Assembly (NCBI RefSeq): GCF_002873455.1
Contig: NZ_MCUN01000035.1
Coordinates: forward strand, 171,890 to 227,600
DNA from: Vibrio splendidus
GTDB taxonomy: Bacteria > Pseudomonadota > Gammaproteobacteria > Enterobacterales > Vibrionaceae
Direction: 5' to 3'
DNA: 55,711 nt
Shown: in pieces, positions 1-8,102 of the stretch
Numbering within the stretch: the stretch's first letter is position 1
Layout of the letters: each line of letters starts with the position of its first letter
Position numbers and translations under genes: made by a program
The notes under the pieces: generated by a model
Seen by the model: only the letters and a program-made list of their open reading frames with translations
What the model was told of the DNA's origin: nothing
Databases searched by the model: none

Positions 1-140
1 GCATCGGGAATCTCATTTACAAAAATCATAAAGCGCTGTGCTTTACTTTTATCACCTTGAGCAGTCCCTGCTAGTATTGCTTGAGCTAAAATTACATGCT
101 CAGCGGTAACGTCCTTATTCGAAAATTCGTGAATCAACAT
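1..140 (-). CDS. Partial hypothetical protein, N-terminus only
   Basis: An ATG at 138-140 on the minus strand opens a frame that stays open for 46 codons to the window edge, so only the N-terminal part of the protein is present. It begins MLIHEFSNKDVTAEHVILAQ and is hydrophilic, with an alanine-rich helix-like stretch (AQAILAG) and no signal peptide. I do not recognise the family. The frame is supported only by its openness and protein-like composition. No strong Shine-Dalgarno is visible upstream, and the region before it is AT-rich, as expected of a promoter. The rest of the gene lies outside the window, so its identity cannot be judged here. Confidence 0.45.
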   Translation of the reverse strand, partial: MLIHEFSNKDVTAEHVILAQAILAGTAQGDKSKAQRFMIFVNEIPD

Positions 141-498
141 AGAAAATCCTAATAAGTATAAATACAAATGTAATAATACAATATATTGATGTCTATATCG
201 ATAGATTATGGTATTCATCAATGTCAGATTTGTGTAAAAGCAAGACAGTGATGTGCACCATCAATCTTAGTGACTTTCCATACTTATGCTAATTCGTGAT
301 TTCATTGTTAACATTATGTTAGTCATACTGATGTTTCAATGGAACAGCGCAATCTGGCAATAGTCGAAATAGGTAAATCGATTTTCGACCTCTTCACTGA
401 TAGCGCTCAACCATTATCATAAAACTCAGAGATTGGTTGTGGTGCTCCAACTCTAAATCACTTCAGTCCTAACGTGCATTGCTACAGCCATGTTGTGT
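141..498. other. Intergenic region, 358 bp
   Basis: AT-rich DNA between the divergently placed 5' end of the partial gene and the 3' end of the TetR gene. It should carry the promoter of the partial gene. I saw no convincing open frame, RNA gene, clear hairpin with T-tract or repeat in it. Confidence 0.4.
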
Positions 499-1089
499 CT
501 ATTGTAAAATTCTAGTGAACTGATCAGCACATTTATTCAACGTCTCTTTAGGCTGCCCTGCGGCTGCTTGAACAGCAATTCCATTGCTTACTATTGTGAC
601 CAAATTAGCGAGCGATGCTTGGTATTCGCTATCTTGTCCAGCAAAGGATACTTGCACAAATGACAACGTTATTTGATATATCCTCTCACTTTGTATTTTC
701 AAAAACTCTTTCACATCAGATGGAAACAAAGGGTTTTCAGTTTCACCTGTACTTTTAATTAGCAAGCAGCCCTTTGGGGTCTCTAAGTTCATAAACAAAT
801 CGATTAGAGACTCAAAATAACGTTTAAGCCCTTTTATTCCAGTCGCATCGTTAGGGGACTGAATTTCCGCATAAACAGGTAAAATGTAGTGCTCTAAATA
901 GTATTCAAGACAGGATTTATAAAGCTTATCTTTACTTCCGAATGCAGCATAAAGGCTTGAGGTATTAATGTTCAGTGCTGTTGAGAGCTGAGCAACAGAC
1001 GTCCCTCCATACCCTCGGCTCCAGAAAACATACATTGCTGTTTTTAGTGCTAGTTCTTTGTCGAATGCTCTTTTTCTACCCGCGCTCAT
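499..1089 (-). CDS. TetR/AcrR family transcriptional regulator
   Basis: A 196-residue DNA-binding repressor of ordinary TetR length. The N-terminal helix-turn-helix lies at about residues 10-55, where GYGGTSVAQLSTALNINTSS and SLYAAFGSKDKLYK match the conserved TetR pattern (recognition helix followed by the F.SK..L motif). The rest is the helical ligand-binding and dimer domain, whose ligand cannot be read from sequence. The start is supported by TAGGAG seven bases upstream of the ATG. It is divergent from a small membrane-protein gene, and a 42-bp perfect palindrome lies in the 101-bp gap. By analogy with TetR-family pairs it probably represses both itself and that neighbour; this is inference. 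Confidence 0.9.
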   Translation of the reverse strand: MSAGRKRAFDKELALKTAMYVFWSRGYGGTSVAQLSTALNINTSSLYAAFGSKDKLYKSCLEYYLEHYILPVYAEIQSPNDATGIKGLKRYFESLIDLFMNLETPKGCLLIKSTGETENPLFPSDVKEFLKIQSERIYQITLSFVQVSFAGQDSEYQASLANLVTIVSNGIAVQAAAGQPKETLNKCADQFTRILQ

Positions 1090-1119
1090 TTGTGTCTCCT
1101 AAAACAACGACAGATTTGG

Positions 1120-1161
1120 ATAATTGACATTCTGAAGTGATCACTTCAGAATGTCAATTAT
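1120..1161. promoter_or_regulatory. 42-bp perfect palindrome, probable TetR-family operator
   Basis: Bases 1120-1140 are the exact reverse complement of 1141-1161, centred on TGA|TCA with arms containing TGACATTCTGAAGTGA. A further diverged half-site, GATCACTTTAGAAT, follows at 1168-1181. The element sits in the gap between divergent tetR and membrane-protein genes, the usual position of a TetR operator. It could also fold as a cruciform, but there is no T-tract and the position argues against a terminator. Confidence 0.75.
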
Positions 1162-1190
1162 GTAACGATCACTTTAGAATAGGACAAGTC

Positions 1191-1622
1191 GTGAACTCAA
1201 ACTTCAATCTGAAAAATTTTATAATCGTAATGTTACTAACAAGCATCTGGATACATGCTGCAGAGGTGGCAAGAGCGATGCTGGTTGCTTTTCCAATGAT
1301 GGAAGAGTTCTACGCAGGTAAGATCGATATCGGGCCAATGGGAGTCAGTAACGCAATTATTTGGGGGGTATGGGACACCATGATAGCGAGTACACTAGTG
1401 TTCATATACTGGCTGTGTGCTCAAGTTTTCGGTCGGAATTTGAAATCTATCTTCATTTCAGCAACGGTAACAACGTTAGCGACTATAGGCGTGTTTTGGG
1501 TTGGTTCTGTTAATTCAGGTTTGGGAACTTGGGACATGGCTTTTGTCTTGATTCCGATCGCCTGGGTAGAGATGTTGATCGCAGCTAAAATAGCTGAACG
1601 CTTATACGCGCGCTATCACTAA
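1191..1622 (+). CDS. Small integral membrane protein, function unknown
   Basis: I chose the GTG at 1191, giving 143 residues, because AGGA lies six bases upstream. The longer in-frame ATG at 1137 falls inside the 42-bp palindrome and has no ribosome binding site. An ATG at 1230 is another option. The protein has about four hydrophobic segments: near residues 8-25 (FIIVMLLTSIWIHAAEVARA), 45-68, 75-95 and 100-125, and ends with a short basic tail. I do not recognise the family with certainty. The divergent TetR gene and shared operator suggest expression is induced by a ligand of that regulator, but transport or sensing is not shown. Confidence 0.7.
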   Translation: MNSNFNLKNFIIVMLLTSIWIHAAEVARAMLVAFPMMEEFYAGKIDIGPMGVSNAIIWGVWDTMIASTLVFIYWLCAQVFGRNLKSIFISATVTTLATIGVFWVGSVNSGLGTWDMAFVLIPIAWVEMLIAAKIAERLYARYH

Positions 1623-1841
1623 AAGCGTATTGAGGAAATGTAGTGGTTGAATGAACTTGGCCACTACATTAGAGGCATTTGAAATACCTCGGCTAATCCG
1701 TTAATTGCTAATATTAGTGAAAGCTGTAGCTCATTTATGTCCAACTCCGTGCTAGCCGGTATCAGGATATTCTGTGATTGTTAAGTTCGATGAAGGGATA
1801 AAGCCTTCAAATCAACCTAAGTATGTTTTGAAAATGTGATT

Positions 1842-1872
1842 AAAAAGGCTGAATCAATAAACTGATCAGCCT
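1842..1872 (-). terminator. Rho-independent terminator of the M32 carboxypeptidase gene
   Basis: AGGCTGA at 1846-1852 pairs with TCAGCCT at 1866-1872, and the A-run at 1842-1846 becomes a U-tract on the minus strand. It lies 17 bases beyond the stop of the peptidase gene. Confidence 0.6.
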
Positions 1873-1888
1873 CTATCGATTTATTCCA

Positions 1889-3361
1889 TTAAAGGTAACG
1901 GCTTCTTAGGTGGTCTTTGAAGTACTGAGCATTCAAGGTTTCACCGGTTGCGCCTTTCACCAAATCATTGGTGCTCAGCAGGCTGCCTTTGCTCCAAATA
2001 TTCGATTCTAACCAAGTGAAGATAGAGGATAGATCGCCACTTTCAATCACAGAGTTCACATCGACCGTTTTCTTCATTGAAGCCATGAACTGTGCCGCGT
2101 ACATTGCGCCTAATGTGTAGCTTGGGAAGTAGCCAAATGCGCCGTCTGTCCAGTGGATATCTTGCATACAGCCATTAGTGAAGTTGCCTTGAGTGCTTAA
2201 ACCGAGGTATGACTGCATCTTAGTATTCCACAGTTCTGGAACATCGGTGTGTTTGATCTTGCCGTTGATCAAGTCGCGCTCGATTTCGTAGCGCAAGATA
2301 ACGTGCGCAGGGTAAGTTAGCTCATCAGCGTCCACACGGATGAAGTCTTTCTTCACGCGAGTGTAAATCTTCTGGAAGTTCTTCTGCTCAAACTCAGAAC
2401 CAGAGAACTGCTGTCCCGCTAAGTTTGCTAAGTGCCCTATGAATGGGTCGCTGCGGCCAACTTGCATCTCGAAGAACAAAGATTGAGATTCATGTATACC
2501 CATAGAGCGCGCTTCACCGGCTGGTTGGCCTGCTAAGTGCTTTGGTAAACCTTGCTCATAACGTGCGTGCCCTGTTTCATGGACTATGCCCATTAAGCTT
2601 TGAACGAATTCCGCTTCGTCGTAGCGCGTTGTGATACGCACGTCTGAAGGAACACCGCCACAGAAGGGGTGAACACTTTCATCCAATCGTCCGTGTTCAA
2701 AATCGAACTGAAGCAGCTTCATGACTTCTAAACCCAGTGCTTTCTGTTTCTCTGCCGTGTAGATACCAGAGGGCGCGTTAAAGTGCTCACTTGACTGTTT
2801 TTCAATGACTTCATCTATCAGGTTTGGTAGCCATGTCTTAACGTCCGCAAACAAGATATCAAGTGAAGCCGAACTTGTACCAGGCTCATAGATATCAAGC
2901 ATGGCATCATAAGGTGTTAGGTTAGCCGCGTCGGCACGGATCTGCGCTTCTTCACGAGATAACTCAACCACTTCACGCCAGTTCTTTTCGAATCCAATCC
3001 AGTCGTTGTTACCACGTTGGCTGCGCCACGCATGTTCACATTTTGAACCCGCTAGAGATTTCGCTTCAACCAGTTTTTCTGGAAGTAGGTTAGCTTGTTG
3101 CCATTGGCGTTTAATTTCAAGCAGAGACGATTGTTGCTCGCCATTTAGCGCTTCGTTTTCAGCGTCTGAAATCCAATCGCCAAGCTGTGGTTGCGTCATC
3201 AACCCGTGAATATGAACCGAAAGCTCGGCCATCGCTTCACTACGAGCTTGGTTACCACCGGCAGGCATCATTGAAGCCTGGTCCCAACCGCAAATAGAGG
3301 CTAGGTGTTGAAAGCGTGAACATTTTTGAGAGTGCTCGACTAGTTTTTTGAATGCGCTCAT
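1889..3361 (-). CDS. Carboxypeptidase Taq family (M32) metallopeptidase
   Basis: A 490-residue cytoplasmic zinc carboxypeptidase of peptidase family M32, close to the usual 490-500 residues. The zinc site is visible as H-E-T-G-H with H261, E262 and H265 (GIVHETGHARYEQG), and the family's later conserved segments GIHESQS and GYFPSYTLGAMYAAQ follow in order. M32 enzymes remove C-terminal amino acids from peptides with broad specificity, so a role in peptide turnover is likely. The gene is monocistronic with its own terminator downstream. There is no signal peptide. The next gene upstream is divergent. Confidence 0.95.
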   Translation of the reverse strand: MSAFKKLVEHSQKCSRFQHLASICGWDQASMMPAGGNQARSEAMAELSVHIHGLMTQPQLGDWISDAENEALNGEQQSSLLEIKRQWQQANLLPEKLVEAKSLAGSKCEHAWRSQRGNNDWIGFEKNWREVVELSREEAQIRADAANLTPYDAMLDIYEPGTSSASLDILFADVKTWLPNLIDEVIEKQSSEHFNAPSGIYTAEKQKALGLEVMKLLQFDFEHGRLDESVHPFCGGVPSDVRITTRYDEAEFVQSLMGIVHETGHARYEQGLPKHLAGQPAGEARSMGIHESQSLFFEMQVGRSDPFIGHLANLAGQQFSGSEFEQKNFQKIYTRVKKDFIRVDADELTYPAHVILRYEIERDLINGKIKHTDVPELWNTKMQSYLGLSTQGNFTNGCMQDIHWTDGAFGYFPSYTLGAMYAAQFMASMKKTVDVNSVIESGDLSSIFTWLESNIWSKGSLLSTNDLVKGATGETLNAQYFKDHLRSRYL

Positions 3362-3658
3362 TTGACTACTCTTAATTTGGTTTCTTTAAATGATCCTTAG
3401 GACAGCGTCAGCTTTAAGGTTCATCTCTCGTGTACTTTGATTACGGCTCTGCTTTTAATGATGCTGACCTTCGTAGTCGAAGATATAGCGATAAAAGCCG
3501 AAGGCGGTACGATGCCTTGAATTTACTATTTCTTAACAAATTAAACTGTTCTATTGTGCACAAAATCAGTGACTTGTATAGCCGATGGCAATTGTTGCTT
3601 GCGAATTGTTCAGATACACGGTATTGATGACAGATCGCTGAACAGGAATGACAATGAT

Positions 3659-4294
3659 ATGGATATTTTGAACTTTGAGGCATTTCTAATTGCCATCACT
3701 ATTTTAACGCTAACGCCGGGTTTAGATACTGCGTTGGTGATTCGCAATACTAGCCGCTCTGGCTTAGCTGACGGTGTTATGACCAGCTTTGGTATTTGTG
3801 GCGGCCTTTATGTGCATGCTTTTTTCTCTGCTGTCGGAATCTCCGCGATTCTTGCTCAATCAGCTGAGCTCTTTCAAGCCGTGAAAATGGTGGGTGCGGT
3901 TTATCTGATTTGGCTTGGCTTAAGCAGTTTACGCGCTTTGATGAAAAATGGCGGCGGGATGAAGGTCGGGGAGCAGGCCAAGCAAGCATACAGTGCCAAA
4001 CGGTCTTTGCGTGAAGGTTTCTTATCTAATGTGCTGAACCCTAAAACGGCGGTTTTCTATTTGGCTTTTTTGCCTCAATTTGTAAACCCAGAAGGCTCAC
4101 CTTTATTGCAATCCATGGTGATGGCTTCGGTGCACTTTATGATAGCGATGGTGTGGCAATGTAGCCTAGCAGGTGCATTGAACTCCGCTAAAAATTTGCT
4201 CAAGAATGCGAGTTTCATGAAATGGATGGAAGGTGTGACTGGCATGGTATTAGTGGGGCTGGGCGTGAAGCTTCTGCTGGAAGAGCCAGTATAA
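3659..4294 (+). CDS. LysE/RhtB family amino-acid exporter
   Basis: I start this at the ATG at 3659 (MDILNFEAFLIAITILTLTP), giving 211 residues, the normal RhtB length. The longer frame back to 3554 adds 35 residues of cysteine-rich, non-membrane sequence with no match to the family. AGGA lies about 11 bases upstream. The protein carries the family hallmark TPGLDTALVIRNT near residues 18-30, then about six hydrophobic segments, with FLSNVLNPKTAVFYLAFLPQ around 120-140, typical of LysE exporters. It probably exports amino acids or related metabolites by proton antiport at the inner membrane; the substrate is unknown. It stands alone and converges on the aerolysin gene. Confidence 0.9.
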   Translation: MDILNFEAFLIAITILTLTPGLDTALVIRNTSRSGLADGVMTSFGICGGLYVHAFFSAVGISAILAQSAELFQAVKMVGAVYLIWLGLSSLRALMKNGGGMKVGEQAKQAYSAKRSLREGFLSNVLNPKTAVFYLAFLPQFVNPEGSPLLQSMVMASVHFMIAMVWQCSLAGALNSAKNLLKNASFMKWMEGVTGMVLVGLGVKLLLEEPV

Positions 4295-4364
4295 CCTGAA
4301 CCGTTTTGGGTATAGGTTATTGAGAGTCGTCCTAAAGGCTCTACACAATTGAATTAAAAAGAAG

Positions 4365-4410
4365 AAAGCCCACGTTAGGTTTGTATATAAACACTGCCGT
4401 GGGCTTTTTT
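4365..4410. terminator. Bidirectional terminator between exporter and aerolysin genes
   Basis: AAAGCCCACG at 4365-4374 pairs with CGTGGGCTTT at 4398-4407. The loop is 23 bases, the T-run continues to 4410, and an A-rich run precedes the left arm. The position between two convergent genes fits termination in both directions. Confidence 0.75.
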
Positions 4411-4448
4411 GTTACTGGTAAACCGAGTGTTAGATGTGAGCCACTGCG

Positions 4449-5924
4449 TTATTCAACAACGCTAATGTTCATCTCAGCGCCTTCGAAACCTAAGTCACTC
4501 AACTCATCTGCATCAAAGTTGGTGGTAACTTCGATATCACCAATGCGCTCAGTGGTCTCGTTGACTGAATCAAGACTTCTTTTGCTACGAACACTGTTGG
4601 TAATTGGTGTTGCTTGGCCAATTTCAATGGTGCCTGCAAATTGAGATTCAGCGTTAAAATCGCCGGATACGTAAGAGTGGAATGGGCGTAAGCTTCCTCC
4701 AGTCGCGTACTGCATGCTTGATAAACCGGCTTCTTTGATCGCCCAGCCCCAGTCCCACCATTTCGTTTCGCCTGGGATGTATCGGTGATCCCATTGGTAG
4801 CGAATATCGGCTGATTCATTGCTACTACGGCCCATCGTGAAGGTGTGAGCTTTGTACGGGCGGTTGTCTGGGTGAGTGTGCCATGCGTTACCACCCCAAC
4901 GAAGGAAGCCGTTAAATTCAACATCGTAACTGATGTCGGCGTTGAATCGGTAAGGATAAGAGATGGTTGAGCGATACAGCTCAACTCGAATCGGAAGCTC
5001 TGAATTCGCAGGAACCATAGGACGAGCTTGAAGTGTTACTTGCTCGCTAGTGGAGTTGCCATTGGTTTCAGCGAAGCTTTGGTTCGCTTCTAACTTAATC
5101 GTTAGCTTAGTCTCGCCAACTAAAGGCCATTTGAATGTATTCTCTGTTTGAACACTTTCGGAGAACCCATAGCTGTTGGTTTTAGACCAGTTTGTTGACT
5201 CATCAACTTTAAGGTCGACAACGACTTGTTGCGCGATGTTACTTCTGTTTCTGGCCGTTGCATAAACGGTCTTAACCAGTTCACGATCGGACTCTACTAT
5301 ATCGCCGTGCCAAAAGTTATTGTCGTTAACGGTGTAGGTGAAGTTGTCGACGGTGATCTTAGTCTTTTCGTTGCAGCGATAACCATCACAAGAACCACTG
5401 TTGTTGCCTTGTATTACCCAAGAGTCGCCTGAGCGGTTGATCGTCATGTCCTCACCAACATACTTACTGTTATTCCCGCCAACCCACGCATAACCTAGGT
5501 TGTGAGCCAGGTAGCTAAGAGGGCGTACAAAATCATTGCGGTTGTTTACTAAGTCATATTCAACATCTATCTCGCTGCCTTCTGTGACGGCTTTAGCAGA
5601 GTAGTTTGGAATTTCAGATTGGTCATTGTTCGGATAGCAGAACGTTGAACTGCTGTTTGATTGTTTAATTTCACCATGATAGCCAGGCCCCATGATCACC
5701 CAGTTTCCTTTCAGCCCTGTGATCTGCCAAGTGCCCATACGAGCGACCAAAGCACTCTTTTGTTCTTCAGCCTCATAACGGTCTAAAGGGCGATAACCAG
5801 AGCGACATACATCTTCACCAAGTTGGTCAAACACTATTTGGTCTGGGTAAACCTTTGCGTTTACACCGGTTGATAGAACAGACAACACTGCGGTTGCTAA
5901 GAGACTTCTGTTTATACTAATCAT
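4449..5924 (-). CDS. Proaerolysin-family channel-forming toxin
   Basis: Secreted beta-pore-forming toxin precursor of 491 residues. The start is the ATG at 5924; GAGGG lies nine bases upstream, and the longer frame only adds a TTG and one codon. Residues 1-23 form a signal peptide ending in VNA. The mature part follows Aeromonas proaerolysin closely throughout: VYPDQ at the N-terminus, the WVIMGPGY.GEIK and YLAH.LGYAWVGGN segments of the receptor-binding region, WSKTN.YG.SE, FKWPLVGET, GFLRWGGNAW.THPDNRP and YQWD.RYIPGE.KWWDW. The two disulphide pairs appear kept (DVC, TFCYP, GSCDGYRC). A furin-type site RSKR at 446-449 precedes a 42-residue C-terminal propeptide, matching the activation loop. 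Proaerolysin binds GPI-anchored proteins, oligomerises and makes heptameric pores. ToxRS-like regulators lie upstream in the same direction. Confidence 0.96.
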   Translation of the reverse strand: MISINRSLLATAVLSVLSTGVNAKVYPDQIVFDQLGEDVCRSGYRPLDRYEAEEQKSALVARMGTWQITGLKGNWVIMGPGYHGEIKQSNSSSTFCYPNNDQSEIPNYSAKAVTEGSEIDVEYDLVNNRNDFVRPLSYLAHNLGYAWVGGNNSKYVGEDMTINRSGDSWVIQGNNSGSCDGYRCNEKTKITVDNFTYTVNDNNFWHGDIVESDRELVKTVYATARNRSNIAQQVVVDLKVDESTNWSKTNSYGFSESVQTENTFKWPLVGETKLTIKLEANQSFAETNGNSTSEQVTLQARPMVPANSELPIRVELYRSTISYPYRFNADISYDVEFNGFLRWGGNAWHTHPDNRPYKAHTFTMGRSSNESADIRYQWDHRYIPGETKWWDWGWAIKEAGLSSMQYATGGSLRPFHSYVSGDFNAESQFAGTIEIGQATPITNSVRSKRSLDSVNETTERIGDIEVTTNFDADELSDLGFEGAEMNISVVE

Positions 5925-6478
5925 TAACAATTCCCTCTATTGTAATTTTTCTATTTTGATAATGTTTTGTGTGCCGTGTAGTGAACAAGACAAGTTCACT
6001 TTTTCATGTTGATAAATAGATAGATACTGAAAAGGGTTGAATTAATTTACCTTTTAAATTCAATTGGTTGCGTTACTAGAATTGTCAATGTGATGAAATT
6101 TCATGAAACGGAAAGGAAAATATTTGATGGGGTTCAAACCGTTTTTAGAAAATGGAGCGTTATTATTTGGATTAGATATCAAAATCTTTGACGTTATTTT
6201 GTGACGATTGACATGAATGGTTAATTAGAAAGAGAGATATAACCATTCACAATGTTCGTAGCTTTAAGGTAGGTATTTAGCCACAAGGAGTCTAAATATA
6301 GATTGGATATTTTGATGTGCTACCAGTTTTTCAACATGGAACACATTAAGTAAGGATAAAGTGTAATTGTATTACTGATAGAATCATAAAATAACCATTC
6401 TTTTTCTATGTACAATATCGACGAGGTTCGTCATTTTGGTAATGAAATAGCTGTTACTGGAGGCTAAACTATGCCTAA
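5925..6478. promoter_or_regulatory. 554-bp gap: aerolysin promoter region with two inverted repeats
   Basis: AT-rich DNA upstream of the toxin gene. Two inverted repeats are visible. AGTGAAC (5980-5986) pairs with GTTCACT (5994-6000), about 56 bases before the toxin start. GAATGGTTA (6215-6223) pairs with TAACCATTC (6240-6248). The first could be an operator or leader structure. The second lies 231 bases beyond the stop of the ToxS-like gene and has no T-tract. A ToxR-like site cannot be assigned by eye. Confidence 0.4.
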
Positions 6479-6940
6479 TTATCGCTTAGCTAGAAGTTGT
6501 GTTCGGCCTGTATTACACGTTTTTATTATGGCAAATAAATCATTTGAACTTAAAACATCAATATTCAACGTTAATGGATCATCATTAAGCAGGAGGTAAG
6601 GCGAGAATTGAGTGTCATTCATCACTTTCTCTATTTTTTGTACAGAGACTAAGTCGATGGTGCCTAAAATAGAAAAATATAATGATTGAGAAGGCCTTGC
6701 TCTACCTTTGAATCGAAAAACGATGGGATCGGGCATGTGGTCGTCTTGAACTGATACAAGATGTAAGACAGTATTATTGCTTATCTTTGTTAATCCATCG
6801 GTACGTAATACGTTTCCCTCTAGCATAAGGTCTACCACACTATGCTGATAGCGGTGCTCTTTCTGTGGTTGAGCTGAAGGGATAAGCCATATGCCAACGA
6901 ATAAAAGTAACGCTGAAGATAGCGCAACGAATGGTTTCAT
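6479..6940 (-). CDS. ToxS-like periplasmic partner of a ToxR-type regulator
   Basis: A 153-residue protein with an N-terminal hydrophobic segment at about residues 5-22 (VALSSALLLFVGIWLIPSA) that would anchor it in the inner membrane, and a periplasmic domain after it. Size, topology and the four-base ATGA overlap with the preceding ToxR-like gene match ToxS and similar stabilising partners (ToxS, TcpH, VtrC). Sequence identity to ToxS is not obvious by eye, so the name rests mainly on architecture and context. One cysteine, in IIKTCNTG near the C-terminus, is present. Its likely role is to stabilise or modulate the periplasmic domain of its partner, perhaps in response to bile or envelope signals; this is inference. 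Confidence 0.7.
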   Translation of the reverse strand: MKPFVALSSALLLFVGIWLIPSAQPQKEHRYQHSVVDLMLEGNVLRTDGLTKISNNTVLHLVSVQDDHMPDPIVFRFKGRARPSQSLYFSILGTIDLVSVQKIEKVMNDTQFSPYLLLNDDPLTLNIDVLSSNDLFAIIKTCNTGRTQLLAKR

Positions 6941-7722
6941 AATTGGCCTCTCTTTAGGAATAATGCTATTTCAGCACTGACTCTGTCCGATTGCGCAGGT
7001 GTGTAAAAAATATTGACGGATTGACGTGTAGCTTTATCGAGTAAGGAAAGTTCAGAATGCCCCGGTTCTTCGCTAATATAAGCCACACAATCGCATTGAT
7101 ACTTATAGAGAATGGCTTCTAGTTCAGGGCTTAGCACCATATCGTGTTCTTGGAAAACCTGCATCTGACCAATCCACTGTTCATTGAGTCGGTTGACGGG
7201 ATAGATATCACCGAGGCTTCTATCGTTAATTTTAGCAAAAGCCAGCAGTGCCGATGCTAGCAGTAAACAACCCGTTGTGAAGTAGCACAGTCTATTTCGG
7301 TTGGATACGGATTGCTGGTGGTCAGATAAAGTCTGCTCAACACTAAGAGCGTCAATCTCGTGAGTATCGATTGGTACATGGTCGCTTACGGTGACGAGAG
7401 GTATATAGGTTACGCTAGTTACTTGCGAGTCGATAAATACGCATTCATCGATAAGGCGGTAACCGATCTTTGGCACAGTTACAATTGGCGTCTCTTTGAT
7501 ACCTAGTCTAACAAACCCTTGGCGAACTAAACTTATGCTTTTCGCAAGTGAAGTATCCCCTATGAATTCGCTTCCCCATGCAAAATTAATAATATCTTGT
7601 TTGCTAACAATTTCGGGCGAATTTTTAAGTAATAACTCTAAAACGCGAGTCTCACGATATCCTATTTTAATAGAACGTTCATCGTTATAAATACGGTTTT
7701 TAATTGGGTCGAATCTGATCAT
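6937..7722 (-). CDS. ToxR-like membrane-bound winged-helix transcriptional regulator
   Basis: A 261-residue regulator. Residues 1-95 form an OmpR/PhoB-type winged helix: YRETRVLELLLKN, IVSKQDIINFAWG, SLAKSISLVRQG and IVTVPKIGYRL are the standard elements. A linker follows, then a single transmembrane helix at about 145-163 (LCYFTTGCLLLASALLAFA) and a periplasmic domain with cysteines in YQCDCVAY. There is no receiver domain. This is the ToxR/CadC/TcpP layout: signals sensed in the periplasm act directly on DNA through a membrane-tethered activator. It overlaps the ToxS-like gene by four bases. The aerolysin gene lies 0.55 kb downstream of the pair in the same direction, which makes it a plausible target. 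The Shine-Dalgarno is weak. Confidence 0.88.
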   Translation of the reverse strand: MIRFDPIKNRIYNDERSIKIGYRETRVLELLLKNSPEIVSKQDIINFAWGSEFIGDTSLAKSISLVRQGFVRLGIKETPIVTVPKIGYRLIDECVFIDSQVTSVTYIPLVTVSDHVPIDTHEIDALSVEQTLSDHQQSVSNRNRLCYFTTGCLLLASALLAFAKINDRSLGDIYPVNRLNEQWIGQMQVFQEHDMVLSPELEAILYKYQCDCVAYISEEPGHSELSLLDKATRQSVNIFYTPAQSDRVSAEIALFLKRGQL

Positions 7723-8055
7723 ATAACCAACGTTTTATTTTTATTATAATTCTCTCAACAATGTAGATGACTATAAGCTTACTAATATATGAATTAAAGT
7801 CACATTTTTCAATCTGGTGTTTTTTTGTGTGGTTGAAACAAAATGTTATTTATTCGTTTATGACTAAAAAATTGCCATTATACATGACCAGCTAAATATA
7901 AGTAATATCTAATTAAGTGTTGGTTTTATTAGTGGCTCTTTTATTAGCTTTCTATCTGGGATATTAATTCGCACAACGGTCTAATTAATGTCCTGCTATA
8001 TGTAGGGGTATAAGTGTTAGTAATGATTTGTTCAGTTTAACGATTGAATTAATAT
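7723..8055. other. AT-rich intergenic region, 333 bp
   Basis: Strongly AT-rich DNA between the start of the ToxR-like gene and the terminator of the symporter gene. It must hold the promoter of the ToxR-like gene. No open frame, repeat or convincing hairpin was seen. The richness in A and T is the sort of sequence often bound by H-NS, but this is only composition. Confidence 0.35.
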
Positions 8056-8083
8056 AAAAAAGCCCGCATTTTATTGCGGGCTT
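8056..8083 (-). terminator. Terminator of the glycine-riboswitch symporter gene
   Basis: AAGCCCGCA at 8060-8068 pairs with TGCGGGCTT at 8075-8083 around a six-base loop. The A-run at 8056-8061 gives the U-tract on the minus strand. It lies about 20 bases beyond the symporter stop. Confidence 0.85.
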
Positions 8084-8102
8084 GGTATTCAATCAATTCA
8101 AG

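Noticed and set aside
3006..3209. Plus-strand frame inside the M32 carboxypeptidase gene
   Set aside because: Antisense shadow of a well-conserved gene; no ribosome binding site and unusual cysteine- and serine-rich composition.
4499..4984. 161-codon frame within the aerolysin gene on the same strand
   Set aside because: It is an alternative frame of the toxin gene, whose conserved sequence explains the DNA.
6087..6106. TGTGATGAAATTTCATGAAA, a possible CRP site upstream of aerolysin
   Set aside because: Only the left half fits the TGTGA-N6-TCACA consensus; the right half is poor, so it was not called.
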